NCBI GenBank assembly: GCA_945834405.1 | Contig: CAMAHD010000014.1 | Coordinates: forward strand, 1 to 33,485 | From: an uncultured Prevotella sp. | GTDB taxonomy: Bacteria > Bacteroidota > Bacteroidia > Bacteroidales > Bacteroidaceae | Length of the DNA stretch: 33,485 nt | Direction of reading: 5' to 3' | Shown: positions 15,572 through 25,072 of the stretch, in pieces | Layout: each line of letters starts with the position of its first letter | Numbering within the stretch: the stretch's first letter is position 1 | Position numbers and translations under genes: made by a program | Notes under the pieces: model-generated | What the model saw: only the letters and a program-made list of their open reading frames with translations | The model's database searches: none | What the model was told of the DNA's origin: nothing

Positions 15572-16909
15572 TTATTTGCATAGTTTGCAGCCTTCACATT
15601 TGCTCAACTCTCCGCGGAATCTCTTTTCTACCAAGTGGTGAAGTCGGTCTCGTAAAGGTTCCAGGTGGATGGTGTCAATCACCTCGTTGATGAATGCCAG
15701 TTGCAGCAGTAGCCGTGCTTCTTTTTTCGAGATACCACGCTGTTGCATGTAGAAGAGGGCAGCGTCGTTCAGCTGTCCGACGGTAGAGCCGTGGGCACAC
15801 TTTACGTCGTCCGCATATATCTCCAGCATCGGTTGGGTATACATGCGTGCCTCCTTAGTGGCACAGATATTGTTGTTTCTTTCTACGGAAGTTGTCTTTT
15901 GAGCATCTTTTCTCACCAGAACCTTACCGGCGAAGGCTCCAGTAGCCTTATCGTCCAACACATATTTATATAGTTCGGTGCTGTCGCAATGAGGAGCTAG
16001 GTGGTCAATCAGGGTGTTGTTGTCTACGTGTTGTTCCTTGTCAGCAATGACACAGCCGTTGAGTATGCACGAAGCACCTTCTCCGCACAGAGTCAGGTCT
16101 GTGCGGTTTCGTGTGATGCCATTATGCAGGGTGATGATGGTATGATTGAGTCTGCTGTCAGCATCCTGTTGGATGTATAGATTGCTCACACGGGTGTTCT
16201 TGGCGTGTGTTTCTTCGAGGCAATACAATTCGAGTGAGGCGTTTCTCCCCACGAATGCTTCAATCACTTGTGTAGCCAAGAAACGTCTGTCGTCTGCGGC
16301 ATGGTCGCAGAAAAGGAGCTTGATTTCTGCACCTTCCTCTACGACTATCAGTACTCTTCTGTTCACCATCAGGTCGACATCGGCACGCAGGATATTGATG
16401 ACCTGTATGGCACGGTCGACAACTACATTTTTGGGAACATATACCAGTAGTCCGTCTTGTGCGAGCATTGTATTGAGAGCTGTTACGGCATCCTCTTCGG
16501 TTTTGGCGAGTTGTGCGTAGTATTTGCTGATTAACTCCGGATGCTTCTCTGCTTCCTTTTTCAGTGAGCCGACAATCAGACCTTCTGGCAGGTTCCCTTT
16601 AGGTGCATTCTTGCTGTAGAAGGCATCGTTGATGATGAAATAGAGAGAAGTGCTGAGGTTGGGCACGTCGCACCGAAAGGCATTGTATGGATTGACGGGT
16701 ATGTCCAGTCGGTTCAGATTCAGCCCGTAATCAGGTTCAAAAAGGGCTTGCATATCCGTGTACTTGTATCGCTCCACCTTTTTGGATGGAAACCCTTGCC
16801 GCTTGAAATCGTCGTATGCTTGGTCACGTACGCTGTTCATGACAGGCGTACTGTTGTCGCATATCATCTGTCGGCAGTTCTCGTATAGTTCGGTATATTG
16901 ATTCTTCAT
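15572..16909 (-). CDS. sufD: Fe-S cluster assembly scaffold subunit SufD
   Basis: A 445-residue SufD, partner of SufB in the SufBC2D scaffold on which Fe-S clusters form. The N-terminal GFPSKKVERYKYTDMQALFEPDYG motif is typical of SufD, where it precedes the beta-helix core. The C-terminal region contains KCAHGSTVGQLND and the helical ending RDRLHHLVEKRFRGELSKC, in line with the family. A CxxCxxC-like tail (CEGCKLC) ends the protein; this is common in Bacteroidetes SufD as far as I recall, but its role is uncertain. The gene follows sufC by 59 bp and precedes sufS directly. Confidence 0.95.
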   Translation of the reverse strand: MKNQYTELYENCRQMICDNSTPVMNSVRDQAYDDFKRQGFPSKKVERYKYTDMQALFEPDYGLNLNRLDIPVNPYNAFRCDVPNLSTSLYFIINDAFYSKNAPKGNLPEGLIVGSLKKEAEKHPELISKYYAQLAKTEEDAVTALNTMLAQDGLLVYVPKNVVVDRAIQVINILRADVDLMVNRRVLIVVEEGAEIKLLFCDHAADDRRFLATQVIEAFVGRNASLELYCLEETHAKNTRVSNLYIQQDADSRLNHTIITLHNGITRNRTDLTLCGEGASCILNGCVIADKEQHVDNNTLIDHLAPHCDSTELYKYVLDDKATGAFAGKVLVRKDAQKTTSVERNNNICATKEARMYTQPMLEIYADDVKCAHGSTVGQLNDAALFYMQQRGISKKEARLLLQLAFINEVIDTIHLEPLRDRLHHLVEKRFRGELSKCEGCKLCK

Positions 16910-16968
16910 ATTGGGTCTTCTCTGTTCAGGGTATTTACATCCATGTACGCATCATCTATGCTACAAGC

Positions 16969-17721
16969 CTATTCGCCTATTTCAGCCTTGATCCAGTCAT
17001 ATCCCCGCTCCTGGATCTCCTTTGCCAGCTCTGGTCCTGCTGTCTTCACGATGCGTCCTTTGTAGAGTACGTGAACGATGTCGGGCTTGATCATATCCAG
17101 CAGGCGGTCATAGTGGGTGATGACGATGCTGCTTGTTTCAGGAGTGCGCAACTTGTTGACACCCTCGGCAACGATACGCATGGCATCGACGTCCAATCCG
17201 GAATCCGTTTCATCCAAGATGGATAGTTTGGGTTCCAGCATGGCCATCTGGAATATCTCATTGCGTTTCTTTTCTCCACCGCTGAAACCCTCATTGACTG
17301 AACGATTGGCGAGTTTGCTGTCAAGCTCGACTATGGCTCGTTTTTCTCTCATCAGTTTTAGAAATTCGCCTGCATTCATCGGCTCTTTGCCTTCATACTT
17401 GCGCTTTTCGTTGATGGCGGCACGCATGAAGTTGGTCATGGAGACTCCGGGTATCTCTACAGGGTACTGGAAGGAGAGAAAGAGTCCCTCATGAGCACGG
17501 TCTTCGGGTTTCATGGAAAGCAGGTCTTTGCCGTTGAAGAAAGCAGAACCTTCGGTTACCTCATAGAGAGGATTGCCCACCAGCACTGCACTCAGTGTTG
17601 ACTTTCCCGAACCGTTAGGCCCCATGATGGCATGTGTCTCACCGTCTTGGATGGTCAGGTTGATACCCTTCAATATTTCTTTGTCGCCAATCTTGGCGTG
17701 GAGGTTCTTAACTTCTAACAT
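16969..17721 (-). CDS. sufC: Fe-S assembly ATPase SufC
   Basis: A 250-residue ABC-type ATPase of the SufBCD complex; ATP binding drives conformational change in the scaffold. Walker A is GPNGSGKST (34-42), the signature is GFSGGEKKRNEI and Walker B runs into ILDETDSGLD, both diagnostic of SufC. A longer open frame begins at 17793, but its extra 24 residues resemble no SufC and ATG 17721 opens the canonical MLEVKNLHAKIGDKEIL. It sits between sufB and sufD in the usual order; the 92-bp gap from sufB holds no promoter box. Confidence 0.96.
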   Translation of the reverse strand: MLEVKNLHAKIGDKEILKGINLTIQDGETHAIMGPNGSGKSTLSAVLVGNPLYEVTEGSAFFNGKDLLSMKPEDRAHEGLFLSFQYPVEIPGVSMTNFMRAAINEKRKYEGKEPMNAGEFLKLMREKRAIVELDSKLANRSVNEGFSGGEKKRNEIFQMAMLEPKLSILDETDSGLDVDAMRIVAEGVNKLRTPETSSIVITHYDRLLDMIKPDIVHVLYKGRIVKTAGPELAKEIQERGYDWIKAEIGE

Positions 17722-17813
17722 AATATTTCTTTTTCGTTGGTCTTCACTTACTACTTTTATCCTATGTTTACGGTGGTAATATATTGAGCCCACCTATATC
17801 TGTAGAGCATGTC

Positions 17814-19274
17814 CTATCCTACGGTTCCTTCGAGTGTAACGCTCAGCAGTTTCTGTGCTTCTACTGCAAATTCCATAGGTAATTTGTTGAGCACCTCTTT
17901 AGCATAGCCATTGACAATCAGTCCTACTGCCTGTTCTGTGGGAATGCCTCGCTGGTTGCAGTAGAAAAGCTGTTCCTCGCTGATTTTGCTGGTTGTAGCT
18001 TCATGTTCCACTACGGCAGTATCGTTGTGGATGTCCATGTAGGGGAAGGTATGAGCACCGCAGTGACTGCCCAGCAGCAGGGAGTCGCACGAGGAGTAGT
18101 TGCGGGCATTGTCAGCCTTGGATGTTGCTCGTACCAAGCCTCGGTAAGAGTTTTCGCTATATCCCGCAGAGATTCCTTTAGAAATGATGGTGCTCTTGGT
18201 ATTTCGTCCCATGTGAATCATCTTGGTGCCAGTATCTGCCATCTGGTGATGGTTGGTGACAGCCACACTGTAGAACTCTGCCTGAGAGTTGTCGCCACGC
18301 AGGATGCAGGATGGATATTTCCAGGTGATGGCACTGCCCGTCTCTACCTGAGTCCAGGACAGCTTGCTGCCCTCTCCCCTCAGGTCGCCACGTTTGGTAA
18401 CGAGGTTGAATACGCCCCCTTTGCCGTTCTCGTCGCCGGGATACCAGTTCTGTACGGTTGAATATTTGACTTCTGCCCGATTCATCACTACAATCTCCAC
18501 GATGGCGGCATGCAGTTGGTTTTCATCTCGCATAGGAGCTGTACATCCTTCGAGATACGACACGTAGCTGTCATCGTCAGCTACAATGAGAGTCCGCTCA
18601 AACTGTCCTGTATTGCGGGCGTTGATACGGAAATAGGAGCTTAATTCCATCGGACATCTCACACCTTTGGGAATATATACAAAAGAGCCATCGCTGAAGA
18701 CGGCACTGTTCAGGGCAGCGTAGAAGTTGTCTTGATAGGGTACGACGCTTCCTAAGTATTGTTTTACCAAGTTGGGATGATGCTGTATGGCATCGCCGAT
18801 GGAACAGAAGATGATTCCTTTTTCCGCCAGTTTTTCCTTGAAAGTTGTCTTGACGGAGACCGAATCCATGATGGCGTCTACGGCCACACCGCTCAAGGCG
18901 AGCCTTTCTTCCAGTGGAATGCCCAGCTTGTCAAATGTTTTCATCAGTTCCGGGTCAATCTCCTTTTTGTCTTCACCGTCTTTTTTTGCCATCGGGTCGG
19001 CATAATAACTGATGGCCTGGTAGTCGATGGCTGGCAGGTTGACGTGTCCCCAGGTGGGTTGTTTCTGCTGCTGCCAATAGCGGAAGGCCTTGAGGCGGAA
19101 CTCGAGCATCCATTCGGGCTCTCTTTTCTTTTGTGAGATGAGCCGTACGATGTCTTCATTCAGTCCTTTTTCGATGACCTCCGTATGTACGTCAGTAGTG
19201 AAGCCGAATTCATATTTCTGCTCTGCCACTTGTCGTACAAATGCGTTTTGTTCGTTCAGTTTCTTGTCGTCCAT
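17814..19274 (-). CDS. sufB: Fe-S cluster assembly scaffold subunit SufB
   Basis: A 486-residue SufB, first gene of the suf operon. The conserved core includes [22 protein letters not shown], the YLEGCTAP segment, the [23 protein letters not shown] region and the C-terminal [17 protein letters not shown]. The two cysteines of that last motif match the sulfur-accepting and neighbouring cysteines of E. coli SufB (C405 and C414). [21 protein letters not shown] completes the signature. Length is normal. A -7 box at 19319-19326 precedes it by about 45 bp. Confidence 0.97.
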   Translation of the reverse strand: MDDKKLNEQNAFVRQVAEQKYEFGFTTDVHTEVIEKGLNEDIVRLISQKKREPEWMLEFRLKAFRYWQQQKQPTWGHVNLPAIDYQAISYYADPMAKKDGEDKKEIDPELMKTFDKLGIPLEERLALSGVAVDAIMDSVSVKTTFKEKLAEKGIIFCSIGDAIQHHPNLVKQYLGSVVPYQDNFYAALNSAVFSDGSFVYIPKGVRCPMELSSYFRINARNTGQFERTLIVADDDSYVSYLEGCTAPMRDENQLHAAIVEIVVMNRAEVKYSTVQNWYPGDENGKGGVFNLVTKRGDLRGEGSKLSWTQVETGSAITWKYPSCILRGDNSQAEFYSVAVTNHHQMADTGTKMIHMGRNTKSTIISKGISAGYSENSYRGLVRATSKADNARNYSSCDSLLLGSHCGAHTFPYMDIHNDTAVVEHEATTSKISEEQLFYCNQRGIPTEQAVGLIVNGYAKEVLNKLPMEFAVEAQKLLSVTLEGTVG

Positions 19275-19318
19275 GTCTATAACTGTTGCCCCTCATTGGG
19301 TTCACTTGTTTGTGCTTG

Positions 19319-19326
19319 CAAAATTA
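19319..19326 (-). promoter_or_regulatory. Promoter -7 box TAATTTTG for the suf operon
   Basis: Exact TAnnTTTG match on the minus strand, 44 bp upstream of the sufB ATG. It directly follows the pnp terminator, so suf transcription is independent of pnp. No clear Fe-S or redox regulator site was recognised. Confidence 0.7.
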
Positions 19327-19362
19327 CAACTTTTTTTTCATATAGACGTTGAGAATGGAAAC

Positions 19363-19396
19363 AAAAAGTGCGGGAAACCAACTTGGTTCCCCGCAC
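19363..19396 (-). terminator. Intrinsic terminator of pnp
   Basis: Arms of 14 bp (19368-19381 and 19383-19396) form a long hairpin with one G-U pair on the minus strand and a one-base tip, so a few inner pairs must open. Five U's follow (plus-strand AAAAA at 19363-19367). It starts 20 bp after the pnp stop. Confidence 0.9.
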
Positions 19397-19415
19397 CGGC
19401 GTTTATGTCATGAAT

Positions 19416-21773
19416 TTAGAAATCCATGTGGTCGAGAGAGTCGTTGAAATCACGTGGCTCGTGGTTTTCATGACGCTCTTCTATGTCACCGTTATTAGGA
19501 CGAGGGCGACGCTCACCACGCTCGGGACGAGGGCGACGTTCACCTCTTTCGGGGCGTTCACCGCGCTCAGGACGAGGACGGCGCTCGCCTCTTTCGGGAC
19601 GTTCTCCACGCTCGCGGCGTGCTGGACGCTCTACGTAATCGGCTGGTTTCTCAATGAGAACACGATGAGAGAGTTTGTATTTGCCGGTCTTGGGGTCAAT
19701 CTCCAGCAGTTTTACCTGAATCTTGTCACCCTCTTTGATGCCTGCATCCTCTACTGTTTCCAGGCGCTTCCAGTCAATCTCGGAGATATGGAGCAATCCG
19801 TCCTTTCCGGGTAGAATCTCAACGAAGCAGCCGTAAGGCATGATAGAACGTACGATGCCTTCGTAAACCTCACCTACTTCGGGAATGGCAACGATAGCCT
19901 TGATTTTGCCAAGTGCAGCGTCGATGCTCTCCTTGTTGGGTGCGCTTACTTGCACTTTGCCTACGCCGTCAATCTCGTCAATGGTGATGGTTGCACCGGT
20001 GTCCTCCTGCATCTGCTGAATGATTTTACCGCCGGGACCGATGACAGCACCGATGAACTCTTTGGGGATTTCAATCTGTACGATACGGGGAACCTGAGGC
20101 TTCATTTCGGCGCGAGGCTCCGCAATGGTTTCGGTGAGTTTAGACAGAATATGCTCTCGGCCAGCCTTTGCCTGCATCAGAGCCTTTTCGAGAATCTCGA
20201 AGCTCAGTCCGTCGCACTTGATATCCATCTGAGTGGCTGTCAGACCATCCTTGGTACCGGTAGTCTTGAAGTCCATGTCTCCCAGGTGGTCTTCATCGCC
20301 GAGGATGTCGCTCAATACGGCATACTTGTCTTCTCCGGGGTTCTTGATCAGACCCATAGCGATACCGCTGACGGGTTTTTTCATGGGCACACCTGCATCC
20401 ATCAGAGCCAGTGTTCCTGCACATACGGTAGCCATAGATGAAGAACCGTTAGACTCCAGTATCTGAGAAACCAGACGTACGGTATAGGGGAAATCTTCGG
20501 GAATCTGTCCCTTCAGTCCGCGCCAGGCGAGGTGTCCGTGACCAATCTCGCGGCGGCCAACGCCACGTTGTGCCTTAGCTTCACCAGTACAGAAGGGTGG
20601 GAAGTTATAGTGCAGCAGGAATCGCATGTAGCTCTTGTCAAGCACATCGTCAACCATCTTTTCGTCCAGTTTGGTACCGAGAGTACAGGTAGAGAGACTC
20701 TGTGTCTCACCGCGGGTAAAGATGGAGCTTCCGTGAGGCATAGGCAGGGGAGACACTTCGCACCAGATGGGGCGAATCTCGTCACACTTTCTGCCATCCA
20801 GACGAATACCCTCGTCGAGGATGCAGCGGCGCATGGCATCACGCATCACGTCATGGTAGTAGCGTTCCATCATGGCAGCCTTCTCTTCCAGTTCGTCCTC
20901 GCTCAGGTCGGCATGTGCAGCGTTGTATTTCTCCTTGAAGTCTTCGAGGATTTTCTCGAAGGCCTCTTGGCGTGCCTGCTTCTCAAGCGCCTGCTTGGTC
21001 ACATCGTAGGCAGGCTGATAGAGCTCTTTGTTCATCTGCTCACGGAGTTCCTCATCGTTCACTTCGTGGTCGTATTCACGCTTCACGTCTTTGCCCAGTT
21101 CCTTACTCAGTTCTGTCTGCAGCTCGCACATCGGCTTGATAGCCTCCATGGCGGCCTTGAGAGCACCGATCATATCCTGTTCGGTCACCTCTTTCATCTC
21201 GCCTTCAACCATCATGATGTTTTCAGCAGAAGCGCCAACCATGATGTCCATGTCGGCATCTTTCATCTGTTCGAAGGTTGGATTGATGACATATTCGCCA
21301 TTGATACGTGCCACGCGCACTTCGCTGATAGGGCATTCGAAGGGGATATCTGAGCAAGCCAAGGCGGCAGAGGCAGCAAAGCCTGCCAGTGCATCGGGTT
21401 GGTCAACGCCATCGGCAGAAAGAAGCATCACATTGACAAATACTTCAGCATGGAAGTTGGAGGGGAATAGTGGTCGGAGCACTCGGTCAACCAGTCGTGA
21501 GGTCAGGATTTCGTTGTCGCTGGCTTTGCCTTCGCGCTTGGTAAATCCTCCAGGGAAACGACCTGCTGCGGCATACTGCTCTCTGTAGTCTACCTGCAGC
21601 GGCATGAAATCTGTTCCGGGAACTGCATCTTTTGCGGCACAAACAGTAGCCAGCAGTACGGTGTTGCCCATGCGGAGAACGACACTTCCGTCGGTCTGCT
21701 TTGCCACTTTCCCGGTTTCAATGGTGATGGTTCTGCCATCAGCCAATTGAAGGGTTTTAGTAATTACGTTCAT
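19416..21773 (-). CDS. pnp: Polyribonucleotide nucleotidyltransferase (PNPase)
   Basis: A 785-residue 3'-5' phosphorolytic exoribonuclease. Two RNase PH-like domains flank a helical domain (about 10-230 and 320-550). The second holds the active-site region [25 protein letters not shown] domain with GPGG loop ([22 protein letters not shown]) and an S1 domain ([31 protein letters not shown]) follow. The last ~75 residues form an unusual Arg/Glu/Gly/Pro-rich tail with [15 protein letters not shown] repeats, then an acidic end. Own promoter box and strong terminator make it monocistronic. No rpsO is adjacent, unlike in E. coli. Confidence 0.97.
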   Translation of the reverse strand: MNVITKTLQLADGRTITIETGKVAKQTDGSVVLRMGNTVLLATVCAAKDAVPGTDFMPLQVDYREQYAAAGRFPGGFTKREGKASDNEILTSRLVDRVLRPLFPSNFHAEVFVNVMLLSADGVDQPDALAGFAASAALACSDIPFECPISEVRVARINGEYVINPTFEQMKDADMDIMVGASAENIMMVEGEMKEVTEQDMIGALKAAMEAIKPMCELQTELSKELGKDVKREYDHEVNDEELREQMNKELYQPAYDVTKQALEKQARQEAFEKILEDFKEKYNAAHADLSEDELEEKAAMMERYYHDVMRDAMRRCILDEGIRLDGRKCDEIRPIWCEVSPLPMPHGSSIFTRGETQSLSTCTLGTKLDEKMVDDVLDKSYMRFLLHYNFPPFCTGEAKAQRGVGRREIGHGHLAWRGLKGQIPEDFPYTVRLVSQILESNGSSSMATVCAGTLALMDAGVPMKKPVSGIAMGLIKNPGEDKYAVLSDILGDEDHLGDMDFKTTGTKDGLTATQMDIKCDGLSFEILEKALMQAKAGREHILSKLTETIAEPRAEMKPQVPRIVQIEIPKEFIGAVIGPGGKIIQQMQEDTGATITIDEIDGVGKVQVSAPNKESIDAALGKIKAIVAIPEVGEVYEGIVRSIMPYGCFVEILPGKDGLLHISEIDWKRLETVEDAGIKEGDKIQVKLLEIDPKTGKYKLSHRVLIEKPADYVERPARRERGERPERGERRPRPERGERPERGERRPRPERGERRPRPNNGDIEERHENHEPRDFNDSLDHMDF
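19494..19620. repeat. In-frame tandem repeats encoding the Arg/Gly/Glu-rich PNPase tail
   Basis: Degenerate repeats of about 45 bp encode [15 protein letters not shown] and shorter variants, near residues 716-760. They keep the reading frame, so copy-number changes by slippage or recombination would alter tail length without disrupting the enzyme core. Confidence 0.8.
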
Positions 21774-21808
21774 CTTAATTTAAAAAACATCTATAAATAA
21801 ATATTGCA

Positions 21809-21816
21809 CAAAGGTA
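21809..21816 (-). promoter_or_regulatory. Promoter -7 box TACCTTTG for pnp
   Basis: Exact TAnnTTTG match on the minus strand, 35 bp upstream of the pnp ATG, giving a leader of roughly 28 nt. Confidence 0.7.
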
Positions 21817-21957
21817 CGTAAAAGCATTGTAATGAACGAAGATAATTAAGATTATTTTCTTTTTTTATGAACTTTTGGGTTCTTTCGTCTCGTTGGTTGC
21901 TGAAAATGACCGATTTGCTGTTCCCAAAAGCTGCCATATCCCCAAAAAGGTTGTCAT

Positions 21958-22061
21958 AAAAAAGCCTCGCCTGCCCAGTAAAAGGTACTCCCGTATCGAT
22001 TACTACGCCGACGAGGCAAAACATATTGGTTAGGAATGAAAATGTACTATGTAAATTACTA
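21958..22061 (-). ncRNA. Candidate small RNA or leader with own promoter and terminator
   Basis: Transcription from the box at 22075-22068 would start near 22061 and reach a terminator-like fold about 100 nt later. The closing stem is GCCUCG / CGAGGC (22017-22012 with 21969-21964), followed by six U's (21963-21958). Inside, CGUA/UACG and AGUA/UACU can pair, suggesting a three-way junction. There is no ribosome site or plausible short gene. I do not recognise an Rfam family. It may be an independent sRNA or an attenuated leader upstream of pnp. Confidence 0.45.
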
Positions 22062-22067
22062 CGAGTG

Positions 22068-22075
22068 CAAAGTTA
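22068..22075 (-). promoter_or_regulatory. Promoter -7 box TAACTTTG for the candidate small RNA
   Basis: Exact TAnnTTTG match on the minus strand, preceded by an A-rich tract. No coding gene starts within 290 bp downstream. Confidence 0.55.
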
Positions 22076-22152
22076 CACTTTTTTTTTAATGCCTATTAAG
22101 TTTTGCTTGAAAAAAAACATCAAAATGGCAGTTTTTATCTTTTTTTAAATGA

Positions 22153-24036
22153 TTATTCAACCCAATAGCTGATTTTTTCCCTTTTTTTTCCGTTTGTTGT
22201 CAGTACTATCCGATAGATGTCTCCCTTCCACATCTTTTTCAGATGGTCGTCCATTTTGGGTGTCACCTCTTCTATATGTGCTGTCAGCTGTCTTGCAGGA
22301 TAATGCAGGCAATGCGTGTTCAGCTTGATAGCTCCGGGATGCTGCAGTTGTGGCTTCTCCGTAGTGACAATCATCAGTTGGGTGGGACCGGCAATAGAGT
22401 CGAGGGTATAGTTTTCTGTAATGGTCACTCTGGCTTTCTTCTTTCCTTCGATGCTCACGGTGCGCAGCCATTCCTTCACCCTTGCCTGTGGCGGGTATGC
22501 GCTGGCAATATCCATGGAAAGGCTTCCCTTGCTGTATTTGACATTTTTTGCAGCATACTGTTTGCCTTCTTTTTCGTCGTTGCCGTTGATGCGTGGCAGG
22601 TTGTGGTATTGTGACTGCATGGTCCAGATGCCATATCTGCCTCCGCTGAATGTCTGTGAGGTGTATTCGCCTGTTCCGGGGTCGATGAGCAGCGGTTTTC
22701 CGTCGGCATAGATTATAAAACTTCCTACGTCATTGTGGTTGTGGCTTTCGTCATTATGCCCACCCTTCATAGCCACAAACAGCTCTCCTCTGCGTGCCGT
22801 CATCACCTGTAATCGGGGCAGCCACACGTCGCTTGGTTGCGGTTCGAGCACTTTTTCTTTCATCAGTTCCTCCGCTTCTTTCAACAGGAAGAGTTCTCTT
22901 CCCAAGGCTGGCCAGTTGCCACTAACGTCGAACAGGGCAGCAGCATTGTTTTCAAAGTCCTGGAAGTGTGCCAGATAGGCGGCATATCCCTTCAAAACAG
23001 AGTTGTCGAAGTATTGTGCCATGGGATATAGGATATTCAGTTTGTGCGGAATGCAGTTGGAGTGTGCGTCCGCAAAGTTCACGCAGTAGCCGTTGGCAAT
23101 ATACATCTTATATGCGTATGCTGCCATAGCGTTCAGTTTGGCTTGGCTTCTGAAGTCGTAGCTGTTATCCGTGGCACTGTTCAGCTGCCGCATACATTCG
23201 TAGAGTGATGCAGCGGCTCTGTCCCAGTAGTCTGCCCCTTCATCACACCCACCGTCGTCAGGATAGGCACTGACAAAAGCGTCCATTGCCATCATCACTT
23301 GTTTGACACCTTCAAGTTGCTGTCGTCTGTCGTGCTCAAACAAGAGGATGCACGACAGCCAGTTGCTGCATATCCATGGATTCCAGTTCATTCCTGCCTT
23401 TTTCCACCAGTAGTTGTGGTGCAAGGCGGGTTGCAGTATACGTCGGTTGATGTCAGCATCTACCCTTTGGTAAATCATGGGGGTGATGGCATCCAGCTGT
23501 TTCTTGAACAGATAGGCAGTCCATGCCACAAGGCTTGCTGTTTCCGCATTGAATAAGTCTACGTTCTGATCCTCCGTGCGAGGTACAGGAGTTCCGTAGT
23601 GTGCGGGCAGTCCCCACCATTCTTCCTCCAGCGTGCTCCACAATCCGTTGGCGATGTCATGGATGAATCTGCCTTTTCCTTCTGCCAGTTCGGCTATGGC
23701 GAGTGCCGCCAGTTGTCTTCTTTTTTCGAAGCAGAAGCTCTCGTATCGTGTGCGGTTTCCCTTGGTTTTGAATTCAGAAAAGAGGGTGACAGACAGCGAT
23801 GGCCATGTTTTTCCTGCATACTTCTCGCCATAATGGATGTAGCTGTTGCGCAGGTTTGCGGGTAAGGTCTGTTGCCAGTAGCTGTCGTCTGCTGTCGGAA
23901 ACGGCTTCCATGAGCAGGGTTGACACAGTTTTTCACTCAGCAAGGCTGTGTCGGCAGGTAGATTCAGCAATGCCTTTTGTGCCTGTAAGTATAAGGCTGT
24001 TGAAAGGAGGAGTAGAAGTACACAAAACTTTTTCAT
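22153..24036 (-). CDS. Heparinase II/III-family polysaccharide lyase-like protein
   Basis: A 627-residue secreted protein with a signal peptide (1-20, ending LYLQAQ). The N-terminal two thirds form the alpha/alpha toroid of this superfamily; WWKKAGMNWNPWICSNWL (210-227) and DDGGCDEGADYWDRA (260-274) are conserved-looking. The C-terminal beta-sandwich starts near residue 410 and contains the heparinase II/III signature SHNHNDVGSFIIYADG with H432 and H434, then LLIDPGTGEYT. Relatives cleave uronic-acid polysaccharides by beta-elimination; the substrate and PL family cannot be fixed here. No SusC/SusD pair is near. It overlaps the upstream glycosyltransferase gene by 4 bp. Confidence 0.85.
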   Translation of the reverse strand: MKKFCVLLLLLSTALYLQAQKALLNLPADTALLSEKLCQPCSWKPFPTADDSYWQQTLPANLRNSYIHYGEKYAGKTWPSLSVTLFSEFKTKGNRTRYESFCFEKRRQLAALAIAELAEGKGRFIHDIANGLWSTLEEEWWGLPAHYGTPVPRTEDQNVDLFNAETASLVAWTAYLFKKQLDAITPMIYQRVDADINRRILQPALHHNYWWKKAGMNWNPWICSNWLSCILLFEHDRRQQLEGVKQVMMAMDAFVSAYPDDGGCDEGADYWDRAAASLYECMRQLNSATDNSYDFRSQAKLNAMAAYAYKMYIANGYCVNFADAHSNCIPHKLNILYPMAQYFDNSVLKGYAAYLAHFQDFENNAAALFDVSGNWPALGRELFLLKEAEELMKEKVLEPQPSDVWLPRLQVMTARRGELFVAMKGGHNDESHNHNDVGSFIIYADGKPLLIDPGTGEYTSQTFSGGRYGIWTMQSQYHNLPRINGNDEKEGKQYAAKNVKYSKGSLSMDIASAYPPQARVKEWLRTVSIEGKKKARVTITENYTLDSIAGPTQLMIVTTEKPQLQHPGAIKLNTHCLHYPARQLTAHIEEVTPKMDDHLKKMWKGDIYRIVLTTNGKKREKISYWVE

Positions 24037-24998
24037 GCTGGGGGATTGTCTTGGGTTAGTATTCTTTCGATGTTAAAACGAGGACGGTCTTTCACCTCTA
24101 TATATATTTTCCCGATATATTCGCCCACGATGCCCAGTCCTATCAGTATACATCCTGAGCAGAACCACATGGAGAGCATCAGTGAAGCCCATCCCTGAAC
24201 AGAGTTACCGCTTATCCAGGCATGGATGACGTAGACGAGTATGCCCAGGGCGATAAACAGGAAGATGATACCCAGAAGAAGGACAAAATAGACTGGTTTC
24301 ACCGAGAAACTGGTGATGCCGTCCATTGCGAAAGCCAGCATCTTGCGGAAAGGATATTTGCTTTCTCCTGCAAAGCGTTCTTTCCGGTCGTAATAAACGC
24401 ACGCTGTCTCGTAACCTAAGAGAGGCACCAGTCCACGTATGAACAGATTGCGCTCGCGATACTCCATCAGTGCTTCAACGGCTCTTTTTGACATCAACCG
24501 ATAGTCGGCATGGTTGTATACCGACTTCACGCCCATGGTCTTCATCAGCGAATAGAATGCGAGTGCCGTGGAGCGTTTGAACCAGGTGTCTGTCTCCCTG
24601 CTTTTTCTTACTCCGTAGACGATATCCTTGCCTTTGCCGTATTCCGTCACCATATCTCTGATAACGTTGACGTCGTCCTGCAGATCGGCATCAATGGTGA
24701 CGCAGATGTCTGCCTGGTCTTTCGCCACACTCAGACCCGCCATCAGCGCATTCTGGTGGCCTACATTGTTGGCGAGATTCACGCCGCACACGTATTTGTT
24801 TCGTTGATTCAGCTGGACGATGAGAGGCCATGTCTGGTCTCTGCTGCCATCGTTGACATATAGTATAAAACTGTTTGCTGCGATGAGACCCTCTTGTGTC
24901 AGTGCGTCCAGCATGGCAGTCAGTCGGAGGGTTGTTTCCTCCAGTACTGCCTCCTCTTTATAGCAGGGCACAACGATTGCCAATCTGTTCTTTTCCAT
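24033..24998 (-). CDS. GT2 glycosyltransferase, membrane-anchored (GtrB/DPM1-like)
   Basis: A 321-residue family 2 glycosyltransferase. The GT-A fold opens LAIVVPCYKEEAVLEETTLRL, and the metal-binding acidic motif is DADLQDD (103-109). VYGVRKSRETDTWFKRSTALAFY and DYRLMSKRAVEAL are typical of the polyprenyl-phosphate sugar transferase (GtrB-like) group. Two C-terminal helices (about 235-259 and 269-295) anchor it, ending VGEYIGKIYIEVKDRPRF. It likely transfers a hexose from a nucleotide sugar to undecaprenyl phosphate at the inner membrane. It has its own promoter box and is followed by the lyase gene with ATGA overlap. Confidence 0.92.
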   Translation of the reverse strand: MEKNRLAIVVPCYKEEAVLEETTLRLTAMLDALTQEGLIAANSFILYVNDGSRDQTWPLIVQLNQRNKYVCGVNLANNVGHQNALMAGLSVAKDQADICVTIDADLQDDVNVIRDMVTEYGKGKDIVYGVRKSRETDTWFKRSTALAFYSLMKTMGVKSVYNHADYRLMSKRAVEALMEYRERNLFIRGLVPLLGYETACVYYDRKERFAGESKYPFRKMLAFAMDGITSFSVKPVYFVLLLGIIFLFIALGILVYVIHAWISGNSVQGWASLMLSMWFCSGCILIGLGIVGEYIGKIYIEVKDRPRFNIERILTQDNPPA

Positions 24999-25016
24999 GT
25001 TGCAATTTAAAGTTTA

Positions 25017-25024
25017 CAAAGGTA
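25017..25024 (-). promoter_or_regulatory. Promoter -7 box TACCTTTG for the glycosyltransferase-lyase operon
   Basis: Exact TAnnTTTG match on the minus strand, 18 bp upstream of the ATG at 24998, implying a leader of only about 12 nt. Confidence 0.7.
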
Positions 25025-25072
25025 ATGATAATTTTCATATTTCACAAACATTTCGTTGAATACTTTTTCCGC

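Larger units (their letters stand above)
21774..22152. other. Intergenic region: pnp promoter and candidate small RNA
   Basis: No protein gene is convincing; an open frame of 77 codons on the minus strand (21791-22024) overlaps the hairpin and looks like chance. The gap holds the pnp -7 box, a second minus-strand -7 box at 22068, a terminator-like hairpin at 21958-22017 and an 8-bp inverted repeat CTTTTGGG / CCCAAAAG (21872-21879 and 21923-21930). Confidence 0.65.

Noticed and set aside
17722..17793. Longer SufC start at 17793
   Set aside because: The extra residues match no SufC N-terminus, and ATG 17721 gives the canonical start.
20532..21353. 273-codon open frame on the plus strand across pnp
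   Set aside because: It is antisense to conserved PNPase sequence, His/Phe-rich with no domain; a shadow frame.
21872..21930. CTTTTGGG / CCCAAAAG inverted repeat as a terminator
   Set aside because: The 43-bp loop and lack of a U-run on either strand make termination unlikely.
21791..22024. 77-codon minus-strand frame upstream of pnp
   Set aside because: It runs through the terminator-like hairpin and the pnp promoter box and has no recognisable features.
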